From Dechloromonas sp. ZY10 (GTDB taxonomy: Bacteria; Pseudomonadota; Gammaproteobacteria; Burkholderiales; Rhodocyclaceae), in the NCBI RefSeq assembly GCF_041378895.1, contig NZ_CP144212.1, forward strand, positions 3,395,501-3,459,500: a stretch of 64,000 nt of DNA. Reading direction: 5' to 3'. Shown in pieces: positions 28,385-36,769 of this stretch (its first letter is position 1; the number at the start of each line of letters is the position of its first letter). A model generated the notes under the pieces. That model had not been told where the DNA came from. It ran no database searches and worked only from the letters and a program-made list of their open reading frames with translations. The position numbers and the translations under genes are program-made.

Positions 28385-29395
28385 ATGAGCAGCAAACTTC
28401 CCGATCTGGTCTGCCCCGCCGGCAGCCTCCCCGCCCTCAAGGCGGCCGTTGATCAAGGCGCCGATGCCGTTTATCTCGGCTTCAAGAACGATACCAACGC
28501 GCGCAATTTCGCCGGTCTCAATTTCGACCAGAAAACCATGCGCGAAGGCATTCGCTACGCCCACGACAAGGGCCGCGAAGTGCTCCTGGCGATCAATACC
28601 TTCCCGCAGCCCGGGCGGGTCAGCGACTGGCAGAACGCGGTCGATGCAGCGGCCGATCTCGGCGTCAACGCGATCATCCTGGCCGATGTCGGACTGCTCG
28701 ACTACGCCAGCCGCAAGCATCCGCAACAACGCCTGCACCTCTCGGTACAAGGCTCGGCAACCAGCTATGAGGCGATCAACTTCTGCCAGCGCGAATTCGG
28801 CATCCGCCGCGCAGTGCTGCCACGGGTGCTGACGCTGGCCCAGGTCGAGCACGTGATCAAGCACACCACGGTCGAAATCGAAGTCTTTGGCTTCGGCAGC
28901 CTGTGCGTGATGAACGAAGGCCGCTGCTGGCTCTCGTCCTACGCTTGCGGCGAGTCACCGAATACCGTTGGCGCCTGCTCGCCGGCCAAGTACGTGAAAT
29001 GGGACAAGCAGCCGGGGCGCATGGATACCCGCCTCAACGGCATCCTGATCGACCGTTTCAACGACGACGAACCGGCCGGCTACCCGACGCTGTGCAAGGG
29101 CCGCTTCGAGGTCCAGGGCGAGACCTATTACGCGCTGGAAGAACCGACCAGCCTCAACGTGCTCGAACTGCTGCCGGAGATCATCAAGATCGGCGTCGCC
29201 GCGATCAAGGTCGAAGGCCGCCAGCGCAGCCCGGCCTACGTCACCCAGGTCACCCGCACGCTGCGCGCGGCACTCGACAGCCTGCGCGACGGCAACGACC
29301 GCTACCACGTCAAGCCGGCCTGGCAAGCCGAACTGGCCAAAGTGTCCGAAGGCAGCCAGGCGACCCTCGGTGCCTACAACCGCCCCTGGCGCTAA
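28385..29395 (+). CDS. ubiU: O2-independent ubiquinone hydroxylation protein UbiU (U32 family)
   Basis: 336 residues with an N-terminal U32 peptidase-like barrel (LVCPAGSLPALKAAVDQGADAVYLG). Four cysteines, Cys174, Cys181, Cys198 and Cys237, have the same spacing as the 4Fe-4S ligands of E. coli UbiU (7, 17, 39). UbiU and UbiV together hydroxylate the ubiquinone ring anaerobically, probably using prephenate as oxygen donor. ubiV and ubiT follow on the same strand. A candidate FNR site lies upstream. Confidence 0.93.
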   Translation: MSSKLPDLVCPAGSLPALKAAVDQGADAVYLGFKNDTNARNFAGLNFDQKTMREGIRYAHDKGREVLLAINTFPQPGRVSDWQNAVDAAADLGVNAIILADVGLLDYASRKHPQQRLHLSVQGSATSYEAINFCQREFGIRRAVLPRVLTLAQVEHVIKHTTVEIEVFGFGSLCVMNEGRCWLSSYACGESPNTVGACSPAKYVKWDKQPGRMDTRLNGILIDRFNDDEPAGYPTLCKGRFEVQGETYYALEEPTSLNVLELLPEIIKIGVAAIKVEGRQRSPAYVTQVTRTLRAALDSLRDGNDRYHVKPAWQAELAKVSEGSQATLGAYNRPWR

Positions 29396-29419
29396 TCCTT
29401 ACCTGAGCCCCACGCAACC

Positions 29420-30322
29420 ATGAAACTCGCGCTTGGCCCCCTGCTCTTCTTCTGGCCCAAGGCCGAAGTGATGGAGTTTTACGCCGCGATGGCGGAAAAC
29501 CCCGCACTCGACACCATTTACCTCGGCGAAGTCGTCTGCTCCCGCCGCCAGCAACTGCGCACCGCCGACTGGATCGGCCTGGCCCGCGACCTGGCCGATA
29601 CCGGCAAGGAAGTCGTGGTTTCGGCGCAGGCACTGCTCGAATCCGAAAGCGACCTCAAGGCGCTGCGCCGGCTGATCGACGAAGCCAATTGCAAGATCGA
29701 AGCCAATGATCTCGGCGCGGTCAATCTGGTCGCCGGTCGCCCTTTCGTCGCCGGCCCGCACCTCAACATCTACAACGAGGCAACCCTCGCCACCTATGCC
29801 CGCTACGGCATGCAGCGCTGGGTACCGCCGCTCGAAGCCAGCCGCGAACTGATTGTCAAGCTGCACGCGGCGCGCCCGGCCGGGGTAGAAACCGAGGTTT
29901 TCGCCTTCGGCAAGCTGGCGCTGGCGTTCTCGGCCCGCTGTTTCACCGCCCGCCACTACGAACTGAACAAGGACGACTGCCAGTTCAAGTGCCTCGACCA
30001 CAGCGAAGGGCTGACGCTGAAAACCCGCGAAGGCCAGGATTTCCTGTGCATCAACGGGATCCAGACGATGTCGGCACAGACCTACTGCCTGCTCGACCAC
30101 ATGCCCGAACTGCTGGCACTGGGTATCGACGCGGTGCGAATCAGCCCGCAACAAGGCGAGCTCGACGCCATCATCGGTGCCTTTGATCAGGCAAGAAAAG
30201 GCGAAAAATCCACGGTCGACCGTAAAAACTGGGCAGAATGCGGCCTGGTCGACGGTTACTGGTTTGGTGCAGCCGGCATCGCCCAGCATCACCAACAAGC
30301 GCTGGAACAACTTGGAGCCTGA
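29420..30322 (+). CDS. ubiV: O2-independent ubiquinone hydroxylation protein UbiV
   Basis: A 300-residue U32-family protein. The iron-sulfur ligands are Cys40, Cys174, Cys187 and Cys191, with the spacing of E. coli UbiV (13 and 4 in the last three). [16 protein letters not shown] and [12 protein letters not shown] are typical. It forms a heterodimer with UbiU. A palindrome copy, read as STVDRKN, lies near residue 265 in a poorly conserved loop. ubiT starts three bases after the stop. Confidence 0.93.
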   Translation: MKLALGPLLFFWPKAEVMEFYAAMAENPALDTIYLGEVVCSRRQQLRTADWIGLARDLADTGKEVVVSAQALLESESDLKALRRLIDEANCKIEANDLGAVNLVAGRPFVAGPHLNIYNEATLATYARYGMQRWVPPLEASRELIVKLHAARPAGVETEVFAFGKLALAFSARCFTARHYELNKDDCQFKCLDHSEGLTLKTREGQDFLCINGIQTMSAQTYCLLDHMPELLALGIDAVRISPQQGELDAIIGAFDQARKGEKSTVDRKNWAECGLVDGYWFGAAGIAQHHQQALEQLGA

Positions 30323-30324
30323 GC

Positions 30325-30786
30325 ATGGATCAGTCATTCACCATCCCCAAATTCCGCCTCCCCGGCTTCGTCGCCGCACTCGGTCGCAAGCTGCCACAAT
30401 GGCCGCACGGGCTGGCGCTGGTCGCCGGTCTCAACGCTGCGTTGAAAATGAAGCTGCTGCCGATCGACGATCTGCAGGCACTGGAAGGCAAACGCTTCCG
30501 GGTCAGTGTGCACGACACCGGCGGGGTCGCCGACTTCAGCTACCGCGACGGCCTGTTCCGCCCGCTGTTCCGCGTTGAAGGCGAACCCGACCTGGCCTTC
30601 GCCGCCCATCTGTCGGCCTACCTGCAACTGCTGTCGCGGCAGGAAGACCCGGATACGCTGTTCTTCAACCGCGAACTCGAAATCACCGGCGATACCGAAC
30701 TCGGCCTGCTGGTCAAAAACCTGCTTGATGCCGTCGAATGGCCGAAACTGCCGAGCCTGCCCAAGCTGCCGCTGCCGCACCGCTGA
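30325..30786 (+). CDS. ubiT: Ubiquinone biosynthesis accessory factor UbiT (SCP2 domain)
   Basis: 153 residues with the sterol-carrier SCP2 fold (LEGKRFRVSVHDTGGVADF, FRPLFRVEGEPDLAFAAHLSAYLQLL, DTLFFNRELEITGDTELGLLVKNLLD). It is the lipid-binding partner of UbiUV in anaerobic quinone synthesis. ATG 30325 follows the ubiV stop with GGAG upstream. The C-terminus has a small Lys/Leu/Pro repeat (PKLPSLPKLPLP). A long hairpin terminator follows. Confidence 0.92.
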   Translation: MDQSFTIPKFRLPGFVAALGRKLPQWPHGLALVAGLNAALKMKLLPIDDLQALEGKRFRVSVHDTGGVADFSYRDGLFRPLFRVEGEPDLAFAAHLSAYLQLLSRQEDPDTLFFNRELEITGDTELGLLVKNLLDAVEWPKLPSLPKLPLPHR

Positions 30787-30802
30787 ATCAATTGCCCCAG
30801 GC

Positions 30803-30846
30803 AAAAACGGGGATGACCACGGTCCACCGTGGTCATCCCCGTTTTT
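30803..30846. terminator. Strong bidirectional terminator after ubiT
   Basis: A 20-21 bp perfect stem, AAAACGGGGATGACCACGGT at 30804-30823 against its exact complement at 30826-30845, has only CC at the tip. A-run and T-run flank it. The tip CCACGGTCCACCGTGG is one base from the window's recurrent palindrome, which suggests that the repeat contributed the terminator. Confidence 0.9.
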
Positions 30847-31019
30847 TGTCAGGCTTTCATCCCGGCCCTCAACCGGGGACAACCTCCTCGCTCTTCGCAG
30901 CGGCCGGCCAGCAGCATGAGCCGGCTCAAGCACAGCAGAAGACCTGTGCCATACCGATAGCTGGCGAGGGATACAATCTGCACAGCGGCCCTCATTCGCT
31001 ACCGCCGCTCGCCAGAACC

Positions 31020-31376
31020 TTATTCACCCAGCGAAATCACCGCCGCATCCCCAGCCGCGAAAACCGGTAGCGGCCTGGCTGGAACCGAGCAGGAAACCTC
31101 TCCGGTCGCAACCAGACTAAGCACCTCTTCCGGCTCAACCGGAGTCGCCAGCCCTTGCACCAAGGGAGTGCCGTTCCGATAGACGCTGAGCCCGGCGGCC
31201 AGCGAACCGTCACCGCACAGGACCCGCCCGGAAAATGCCGGCCAGACCCGCCCGACTGCCTGCAGGACCTCACCCACCGTGGCACCGCTGGCGGTCACTT
31301 CATCGCGACCACCGGTTAGTGGCTTCAGCACCGGGGGAATGTGTACCGACAACACAGGATATTCACTCATCAGCAT
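31020..31376 (-). CDS. MoaD/ThiS-like ubiquitin-fold protein without terminal Gly-Gly
   Basis: 118 residues from ATG 31376, which has AGGAG seven bases upstream. The first 90 residues match MoaD/ThiS-type beta-grasp carriers: VHIPPVLKPLTGGRDEVTASGATVGEVLQAV, LSVYRNGTPLVQGLATPVEPEEVLSLV. Where such proteins end in Gly-Gly, this one reads VATGEVSCSVPARPL and continues about 25 residues to a C-terminal SLGE. A sulfur-carrier role would need processing, or the protein has lost it. No molybdopterin or cysteine-synthesis partner is adjacent. phaC lies upstream on the same strand, separated by a terminator. Confidence 0.7.
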   Translation of the reverse strand: MLMSEYPVLSVHIPPVLKPLTGGRDEVTASGATVGEVLQAVGRVWPAFSGRVLCGDGSLAAGLSVYRNGTPLVQGLATPVEPEEVLSLVATGEVSCSVPARPLPVFAAGDAAVISLGE

Positions 31377-31463
31377 GATCAAGCTCCTGTCACCGAGAAA
31401 CCTGCCGACCGGAAAACGCCGGCCGCCTGGGATTGGGCAAGCCGGGGGCCATGAAGTTCACGC

Positions 31464-31492
31464 AAAAAAGGGGAGGCCGCAGCCTCCCCTTT
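31464..31492 (-). terminator. Terminator of phaC
   Basis: GGGGAGGC (31471-31478) and GCCTCCCC (31483-31490) flank a CGCA loop. Read on the minus strand the stem is followed by TTTTTT, just downstream of the phaC stop. The plus strand also has TTT, so weak activity both ways is possible. Confidence 0.85.
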
Positions 31493-31514
31493 CAATCAAC
31501 CGAGTGGGTATCGG

Positions 31515-33344
31515 TCAGGATGCCTTCTGTGCGTCGAGACGGAACTTGACGTAGGCGCCCGGCGCCGCTTCGACCACCGGCAGCTTGCCCTTGGCCGGGT
31601 CACGCGCGGGTACCTTGGCGTCGCCGCCGGGCAGTGCAGTCACCCACTGGTGCCAGTGGGTCCACCACGAACCTGGATGCTGGGTCGCGCCGGCCAGGAA
31701 GTCGTCCGGGCTTTCCGGCAGCTTGCCGTCGGTCGCATCGTTGACCCAGAAACCGTACTTGTTGGCTGCCGGCGGATTGACGATGCCGGCGATATGCCCG
31801 GAGCCGCCGAGCACGAACTTGGTCGGGCCGGACGGCAGGCGGGCACCCATGTAGGTGCTCTTCCACGGCGCGATGTGGTCTTCGACGGTAGAGATGAAGT
31901 AGCACGGGGTCTTGACCTTGCGAATGTCGATCGCCACGCCACCGAGGGTAACGCCGCCCGGATCCTTCAGCTTGTTCTCCAGGTACATGTTGCGCAGATA
32001 GAAGCTGTGCATCGCCTTCGGCATCCGGGTCGAGTCGGAGTTCCAGTAGAGCAGGTCGAACGGGAACGGATCCTTGCCCATCAGGTAGTTATTGACCACG
32101 AAGGACCAGATCAGATCGTTGGCACGCAGCATGTTGAAGGTGCCAGCCATTTCCGAGCCTTCGAGGAAGCCGCGCTTCTCCATCTTCTTCTCGAGACCCT
32201 CGATGGTGCCTTCGTCGAGGAAGACCGACAGTTCGCCCGGCTCGGAGAAATCGAGCATGGTGGTGAAGAAGGTGGCGGAATTGGCGCGCTTGTCCTTCTT
32301 GGCCGCCATGTAAGCCAGCGTCGACATGGTCAGCGTACCGCCGATGCAATAGGCCGCCAGGTTAACCGAATCCTCGCCGGTCTGGGCGCAGACCTGGGTA
32401 ATTGCTTCGAGGGTGCCTTTCAGCATGTAATCCTCAAAGCCGATATCGGCCATGTTTTCGTCCGGATTGACCCAGGAAATGATGAAGGTGGTGTGGCCCT
32501 GATCGGTCGCCCACTTGACCATCGAGTTCTTGTCGCGCAGGTCCAGGATGTAGTACTTGTTGATCCACGGCGGGACAATCAGGAAGGGCTTCTTGTACTG
32601 CTCCGGCGTGGCGGGATCGTACTGGATCAACTGGAACAGTTCGTTCTGGTAAACCACCTTGCCCGGAGTGGTGGCAACGTTCTTGCCCATCTCGAAAGCC
32701 GAGGTGTCGGTCATCCGGATGCGCAACTGGCCGTCATCGCTGACGTCGTTGAGCAGGTTGTTGAGACCCTTGATCAGGTTCTGACCATGGCTCTTGACCG
32801 TCTCGCGGAAGACTTCCGGGTTGGTCAGCGCGAAGTTCGACGGGGACAGCGCGTCGATGTACTGGCGGGTAAAGAAATTGACCTTGTTCTGGGTCGCTTC
32901 GTCCAGGCCCTCGGTACCAGCAACGGTGTCATGGATGTGGCGGGCGGCGATCAGGTAGGACTGCTTGACGAAATCAAACAGGAAATGCTGTTCCCAGTCC
33001 TCGTCCTTGAAGCGCTTATCGCCCTTTTGCGGCACGGCGACCGGCTGGGCATGCGGCATGCCCATCATCTTCATCATCGAACCCTGCCACAGCGAGAAGT
33101 AATCCCACATCATGTTCATCTGCACCTGGGCCAGCTTGTACGGGTTGGCCATCAGCCGAGCCGACAAATCCATGAAGGCCTTGGCCACGCCCATTTCATC
33201 GGACGGGGTACTGACGCCTTCCTTGGACTTCTTTTCCATGAACTGGGTGATCAGACGCGAGGCGCGCTGGGCCACTTCGGCATAGGTCTTGGCCATTTCG
33301 GCCGGGTTGGGCAGATTGACGCCCTGTTCGGTTTGCTGCGACAT
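31515..33344 (-). CDS. phaC: Class I poly(3-hydroxyalkanoate) synthase PhaC
   Basis: 609 residues from MSQQTEQG. The PhaC N-terminal domain is followed by an alpha/beta hydrolase core: IVPPWINKYYILDL, the lipase-like box AYCIGG with catalytic Cys333, Asp in STVEDHIAPW and His in GGSGHIAGIVNPP, then HPGSWWTHWHQWV. It polymerises hydroxyacyl-CoA on carbon-storage granules. phaA, phaB and phasin genes are not adjacent, though a thiolase is present 5 kb away. A longer frame to 33374 lacks family sequence. Confidence 0.95.
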   Translation of the reverse strand: MSQQTEQGVNLPNPAEMAKTYAEVAQRASRLITQFMEKKSKEGVSTPSDEMGVAKAFMDLSARLMANPYKLAQVQMNMMWDYFSLWQGSMMKMMGMPHAQPVAVPQKGDKRFKDEDWEQHFLFDFVKQSYLIAARHIHDTVAGTEGLDEATQNKVNFFTRQYIDALSPSNFALTNPEVFRETVKSHGQNLIKGLNNLLNDVSDDGQLRIRMTDTSAFEMGKNVATTPGKVVYQNELFQLIQYDPATPEQYKKPFLIVPPWINKYYILDLRDKNSMVKWATDQGHTTFIISWVNPDENMADIGFEDYMLKGTLEAITQVCAQTGEDSVNLAAYCIGGTLTMSTLAYMAAKKDKRANSATFFTTMLDFSEPGELSVFLDEGTIEGLEKKMEKRGFLEGSEMAGTFNMLRANDLIWSFVVNNYLMGKDPFPFDLLYWNSDSTRMPKAMHSFYLRNMYLENKLKDPGGVTLGGVAIDIRKVKTPCYFISTVEDHIAPWKSTYMGARLPSGPTKFVLGGSGHIAGIVNPPAANKYGFWVNDATDGKLPESPDDFLAGATQHPGSWWTHWHQWVTALPGGDAKVPARDPAKGKLPVVEAAPGAYVKFRLDAQKAS

Positions 33345-33363
33345 ACGTGTGAAACTCCCTCTG

Positions 33364-34404
33364 TTAGTGCTCAACGGACGGCGGTTGCGCCCGCGAATAA
33401 CGAATCACCCCGTCGGCGTCAGTGCTGCGCGAAAGCCGACCTGCTTGCTCCAGATAGTTCAGATGGGCAATCGCTTCGCCCATCGCGAACATGGTTTGGT
33501 GTGTATCCAGTGGCCGATTGAACAATACTTCGAGCAATTCGGCTGCGCTCTGCGGCGCTTGTATGCAGCTATCCTCCAATGCGTGCAGTCGTTCTTGATG
33601 ATGCTCGTGCAAGGCCGCGACCCGGGGCTGCACCCCCGCGAAGGGCAATCCGTGCGAGGGCAGGACCAGGGTTTGCGCCGGCAAACGCTGCGCCATCTGT
33701 GTCAGCGAATCGAGATACCAACGCAGGGCATCGGCATCCGGTGTCGCGGCAAAGACGCTGATATTGGTCGAAATCCTCGGCAAGAGCATGTCTCCTGAAA
33801 TTAACACGTCAAGTTCTGCGCAGTAAAGCGCGACATGTTCAGGAGAGTGACCATAACCAATGATTATTTCCCAGCGATTTCCGTCTATCTGCAAATCATC
33901 GCCGGCCTTCAGTCGCTGGTAGTGATCGGGCAGTGCCGGCACCGCCCGCCGATAGCCGGAACCGCGCGTAGAAAATTTCTCCAGCCGTTCGCCGTGCAGG
34001 CCATGCTGGCGGAACTGTTCGCTCATGAAACGCGCGCCGTGGCCGCCGACATCGTGCCAGACTGCGTGGGCGGTCAGGAACTCACCGCTGCTCATCAGCA
34101 ACTCGGCTCCGGTCCGGGCCTGCAACCAGGTTGCCAGACCAAGGTGATCAGGATGGAAATGCGTCGCGACCAAGCGGGTCACCGGCCCGTCGAGGTCGGC
34201 CAGAATTTGCTCCCACAAGCCGCGCACGCTGTCGTCGGCAAAGCCGGTATCGACCAGGGTCCAGCCGGCTCCGTCGCGGAGCAGCCAGAGGTTGATGTGA
34301 TCGAGTTGGAACGGCAAAGGCATCCGCAGCCAGAAAATTCCGGGCGCGACTTCGATTCGTGTGCCAGGCGCTGGCGGCTCGGCGTAAGGATAAACCAGAG
34401 ACAT
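33364..34404 (-). CDS. Metallo-beta-lactamase-fold hydrolase
   Basis: 346 residues from MSLVYPYAEPP. The metal site is THFHPDHLG, with GHSPEHVALY, SGDMLLP and LPSHGLPF as later ligands, so a dinuclear zinc or iron site is likely. A C-terminal winged-helix-like region (AAELLEVLFNRPLDTHQTMFAMGEAIAHLNYLEQAGR in sections) is typical of the LACTB2/glyoxalase II-like branch. The reaction cannot be stated. It ends 19 bases before the phaC start on the same strand and is divergent from liuR, so co-expression with phaC or coordination with leucine catabolism is possible. Confidence 0.85.
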   Translation of the reverse strand: MSLVYPYAEPPAPGTRIEVAPGIFWLRMPLPFQLDHINLWLLRDGAGWTLVDTGFADDSVRGLWEQILADLDGPVTRLVATHFHPDHLGLATWLQARTGAELLMSSGEFLTAHAVWHDVGGHGARFMSEQFRQHGLHGERLEKFSTRGSGYRRAVPALPDHYQRLKAGDDLQIDGNRWEIIIGYGHSPEHVALYCAELDVLISGDMLLPRISTNISVFAATPDADALRWYLDSLTQMAQRLPAQTLVLPSHGLPFAGVQPRVAALHEHHQERLHALEDSCIQAPQSAAELLEVLFNRPLDTHQTMFAMGEAIAHLNYLEQAGRLSRSTDADGVIRYSRAQPPSVEH

Positions 34405-34519
34405 GAGGGAAGGCAGGCCGGGAAAGGCGGGAATCGGGGGCAAGCACGTTACCATACGGCAGCGGATTGAAAAAAGCCCCTGCTTCTGCTTAACTTGCCC
34501 GCCCACAGAGGAGACAACA

Positions 34520-34936
34520 TTGAGCCCGACGGCCCCTACAACCCCGCCCGCAGCGACGGCAACCTTCGCCATTTCCGATCTTGCCCGGGAATTCGGGATC
34601 ACTCCGCGCACCATCCGCTTCTGGGAAGACCAGGGCATCCTGGCTCCCGACCGCGAAGGCAACAAGCGGATTTTCACTCGCCGCGACCGGGCCCGCCTCA
34701 AGATGGCGCTGCGCGGCAAGCGCCTTGGCCTCAGCCTGGCCGAAATCAAGGACCTGATCGGGATGTACAACTCGACCGAGGACGAAACCCCGCAGTTGCT
34801 GCAGTGTCTGCGAGTCATGGAAAAACGCCGGCTTGCCCTGCAGCAGCAGCGCGAGGACATCGAAGCGATGCTCGCCGACATCGGGCAATTCGAATCGCTG
34901 TGCCGCGAGGAATTGACCCGTCGGCAAGGGCGCTGA
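34520..34936 (+). CDS. liuR: MerR-family regulator of leucine catabolism, LiuR
   Basis: 138 residues from a TTG start with GAGGAG at ideal distance. The MerR helix-turn-helix reads FAISDLAREFGITPRTIRFWEDQGIL, followed by the wing NKRIFTRRDRARL and a C-terminal coiled coil (VMEKRRLALQQQREDIEAML). LiuR-type proteins control branched-chain amino-acid degradation, and the liu genes follow directly. An upstream frame extension to 34403 has no MerR similarity. A matching palindromic operator lies in the next spacer. Confidence 0.9.
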   Translation: MSPTAPTTPPAATATFAISDLAREFGITPRTIRFWEDQGILAPDREGNKRIFTRRDRARLKMALRGKRLGLSLAEIKDLIGMYNSTEDETPQLLQCLRVMEKRRLALQQQREDIEAMLADIGQFESLCREELTRRQGR

Positions 34937-34954
34937 CTTTTTTACGCGGACAAG

Positions 34955-34982
34955 TTGACGTTAACGTCAACGTCAATACAAT
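34955..34982 (+). promoter_or_regulatory. LiuR-type operator and promoter of the liu cluster
   Basis: TTGACGTTAACGTCAA at 34955-34970 is a perfect 16-bp palindrome of the kind described for LiuR, and its TTGACG can serve as -35. TACAAT at 34977-34982 is a good -10 with a 16-base spacer. Expected transcription starts near 34989, the first base of the next gene. Confidence 0.8.
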
Positions 34983-34988
34983 GGTGCC

Positions 34989-35474
34989 ATGCTCACGCCC
35001 GCCAACCCCGACTTTGCCCAGCGCGTTCGCGACAGTTTTCAACTGCAAAACGCGATGCACCTGATTCAGGCTCGCCTGGAGCAGGTGACGCCCGGCAATG
35101 TGACCATTGTCCTGCCGCACTGGACCGGCGTCGAACAGCAGCACGGCTTCATCCACGGCGGCGTGGTCGGAATGATCGCCGATTCGGCCGCCGGCTATGC
35201 CGCGATGAGTCTGGTTTCTGCCGATGCCTCGGTGTTGACCGTGGAATACAAGCTGAACCTCGTCGCGCCCGCCGATGGCGACCGCCTGATTGCCCGGGGC
35301 AAGGTGGTACGACCGGGAAAAACCTTGAGCATTACCCAGGCAGAAGTCCTTGCCGAACGCAACGGACAGGAAATCCTCTGCGCCCTGATGCAGCAAACGA
35401 TCATGGTCATGCGCGGCAAGAGCGAAAAGCCGGATCAGGCCGCCCGGACCAGCAAGCCACTAACAACTAATTAA
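34989..35474 (+). CDS. PaaI-family hotdog thioesterase
   Basis: 161 residues with the hotdog signature HGFIHGGVVGMIADSAAGYAAM, TVEYKLNLVAPADGDRLIA and RPGKTLSITQAEVL. These proteins hydrolyse acyl-CoA thioesters. It is the first structural gene behind LiuR's operator, suggesting removal of stalled CoA intermediates or CoA recycling in leucine breakdown (inference). No ribosome-binding site is seen, and the predicted transcription start coincides with the ATG, so a leaderless mRNA is likely. ivd follows after 15 bases. Confidence 0.88.
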   Translation: MLTPANPDFAQRVRDSFQLQNAMHLIQARLEQVTPGNVTIVLPHWTGVEQQHGFIHGGVVGMIADSAAGYAAMSLVSADASVLTVEYKLNLVAPADGDRLIARGKVVRPGKTLSITQAEVLAERNGQEILCALMQQTIMVMRGKSEKPDQAARTSKPLTTN

Positions 35475-35489
35475 CACGGAGACAAACCC

Positions 35490-36662
35490 ATGCATATTCC
35501 CAGCCTCGACTTTGGCCTCGGCGAAGATATCGCCGCCCTGCGCGATGCCGTCAAAGCCTTCGCAGACGCCGAAATCGCGCCACGCGCGGCCGAGATCGAC
35601 CGCGTCAACGAGTTCCCCGCCGACCTCTGGCAGAAGTTCGGCGAGATGGGCCTGCTCGGCATGACCGCCCCCGAAGAATACGGCGGCACCAACATGGGCT
35701 ACCTGGCCCACATCGTCGCGCTGGAAGAAATTTCGCGCGCCTCGGCCTCGGTCGGCCTGTCCTACGGCGCCCATTCCAACCTCTGCGTGAACCAGATTCG
35801 CCGCAACGGCAACGAAGCGCAGAAGCAGAAGTACCTGCCCAAGCTGATCTCCGGCGAACACGTCGGGGCGCTCGCCATGTCCGAGCCGAACGCCGGCTCC
35901 GACGTCGTCTCGATGAAACTCAAGGCCGAGAAGAAGGGCGACCGCTACGTGCTGAACGGCGCCAAGATGTGGATCACCAACGGCGGCGACGCCGACACCT
36001 TGGTGGTCTACGCCAAGACTGACATGGAAGCTGGCGCCAAGGGCATGACCGCCTTCATCGTCGAAAAGGGCATGAAGGGCTTTTCCCACGGCACCCACCT
36101 CGACAAGCTGGGCATGCGCGGCTCCAACACCTTCCCGCTCTTCTTCGACGACTGCGAAGTGCCGGAAGAAAACGTGCTCGGCGGGGTCGGCAACGGTACC
36201 AAGGTGCTGATGTCCGGTCTCGACTACGAACGCGCCGTGCTCTGCGGCGGCCCGCTCGGCATCATGGCGGCCTGTATGGATGTGGTCGTGCCCTACCTGC
36301 ACGAGCGCAAGCAGTTCGGTCAGCCGATCGGTGACTTCCAGCTGATGCAGGGCAAGGTGGCCGACATGTACTCGACCTGGCAGGCCACCCGCGCCTACGT
36401 CTATGCCGTCGGCCGTGCCTGCGACACCGCCGACCACGCCCGCACCCTGCGCAAGGATGCCGCTGGCGCCATCCTCTACTCCGCCGAAAAGGCAACCTGG
36501 ATGGCAGGCGAGGCGATCCAGACTCTGGGCGGCGTTGGCTACACCAACGAGTATCCGACCGGCCGCCTGTGGCGCGATGCCAAGCTTTACGAGATCGGCG
36601 CCGGCACCAGCGAAATCCGCCGCATGCTGATCGGCCGCGAACTGATGGCCGAGACACGGTGA
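35490..36662 (+). CDS. ivd: Isovaleryl-CoA dehydrogenase
   Basis: A 390-residue acyl-CoA dehydrogenase. Signatures are [52 protein letters not shown], and the C-terminal [41 protein letters not shown]. The [15 protein letters not shown] ending and cluster context point to isovaleryl-CoA, the first committed CoA oxidation of leucine, with electrons passed to ETF. CGGAGA lies before the ATG. liuA is a synonym. Confidence 0.94.
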   Translation: MHIPSLDFGLGEDIAALRDAVKAFADAEIAPRAAEIDRVNEFPADLWQKFGEMGLLGMTAPEEYGGTNMGYLAHIVALEEISRASASVGLSYGAHSNLCVNQIRRNGNEAQKQKYLPKLISGEHVGALAMSEPNAGSDVVSMKLKAEKKGDRYVLNGAKMWITNGGDADTLVVYAKTDMEAGAKGMTAFIVEKGMKGFSHGTHLDKLGMRGSNTFPLFFDDCEVPEENVLGGVGNGTKVLMSGLDYERAVLCGGPLGIMAACMDVVVPYLHERKQFGQPIGDFQLMQGKVADMYSTWQATRAYVYAVGRACDTADHARTLRKDAAGAILYSAEKATWMAGEAIQTLGGVGYTNEYPTGRLWRDAKLYEIGAGTSEIRRMLIGRELMAETR

Positions 36663-36769
36663 ATTCATAATTACCGGGACAGGTAAAATGACGGGATTGC
36701 GCCACCCCTGCAATCCCTGCCAACGCACTGCGACCCACCGGTTGCAGTGACCTCCCGGAGCCCTGACCG

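Noticed and set aside
31650..33521. 623-codon open frame antisense to phaC
   Set aside because: phaC on the other strand is a full, well-supported enzyme. The antisense protein is a GC-skew shadow.
33364..34881. Long form of the MBL hydrolase with 159 extra N-terminal codons
   Set aside because: The extension lies antisense to liuR and its operator-side DNA. The natural start MSLVYPY at 34404 begins the conserved domain.
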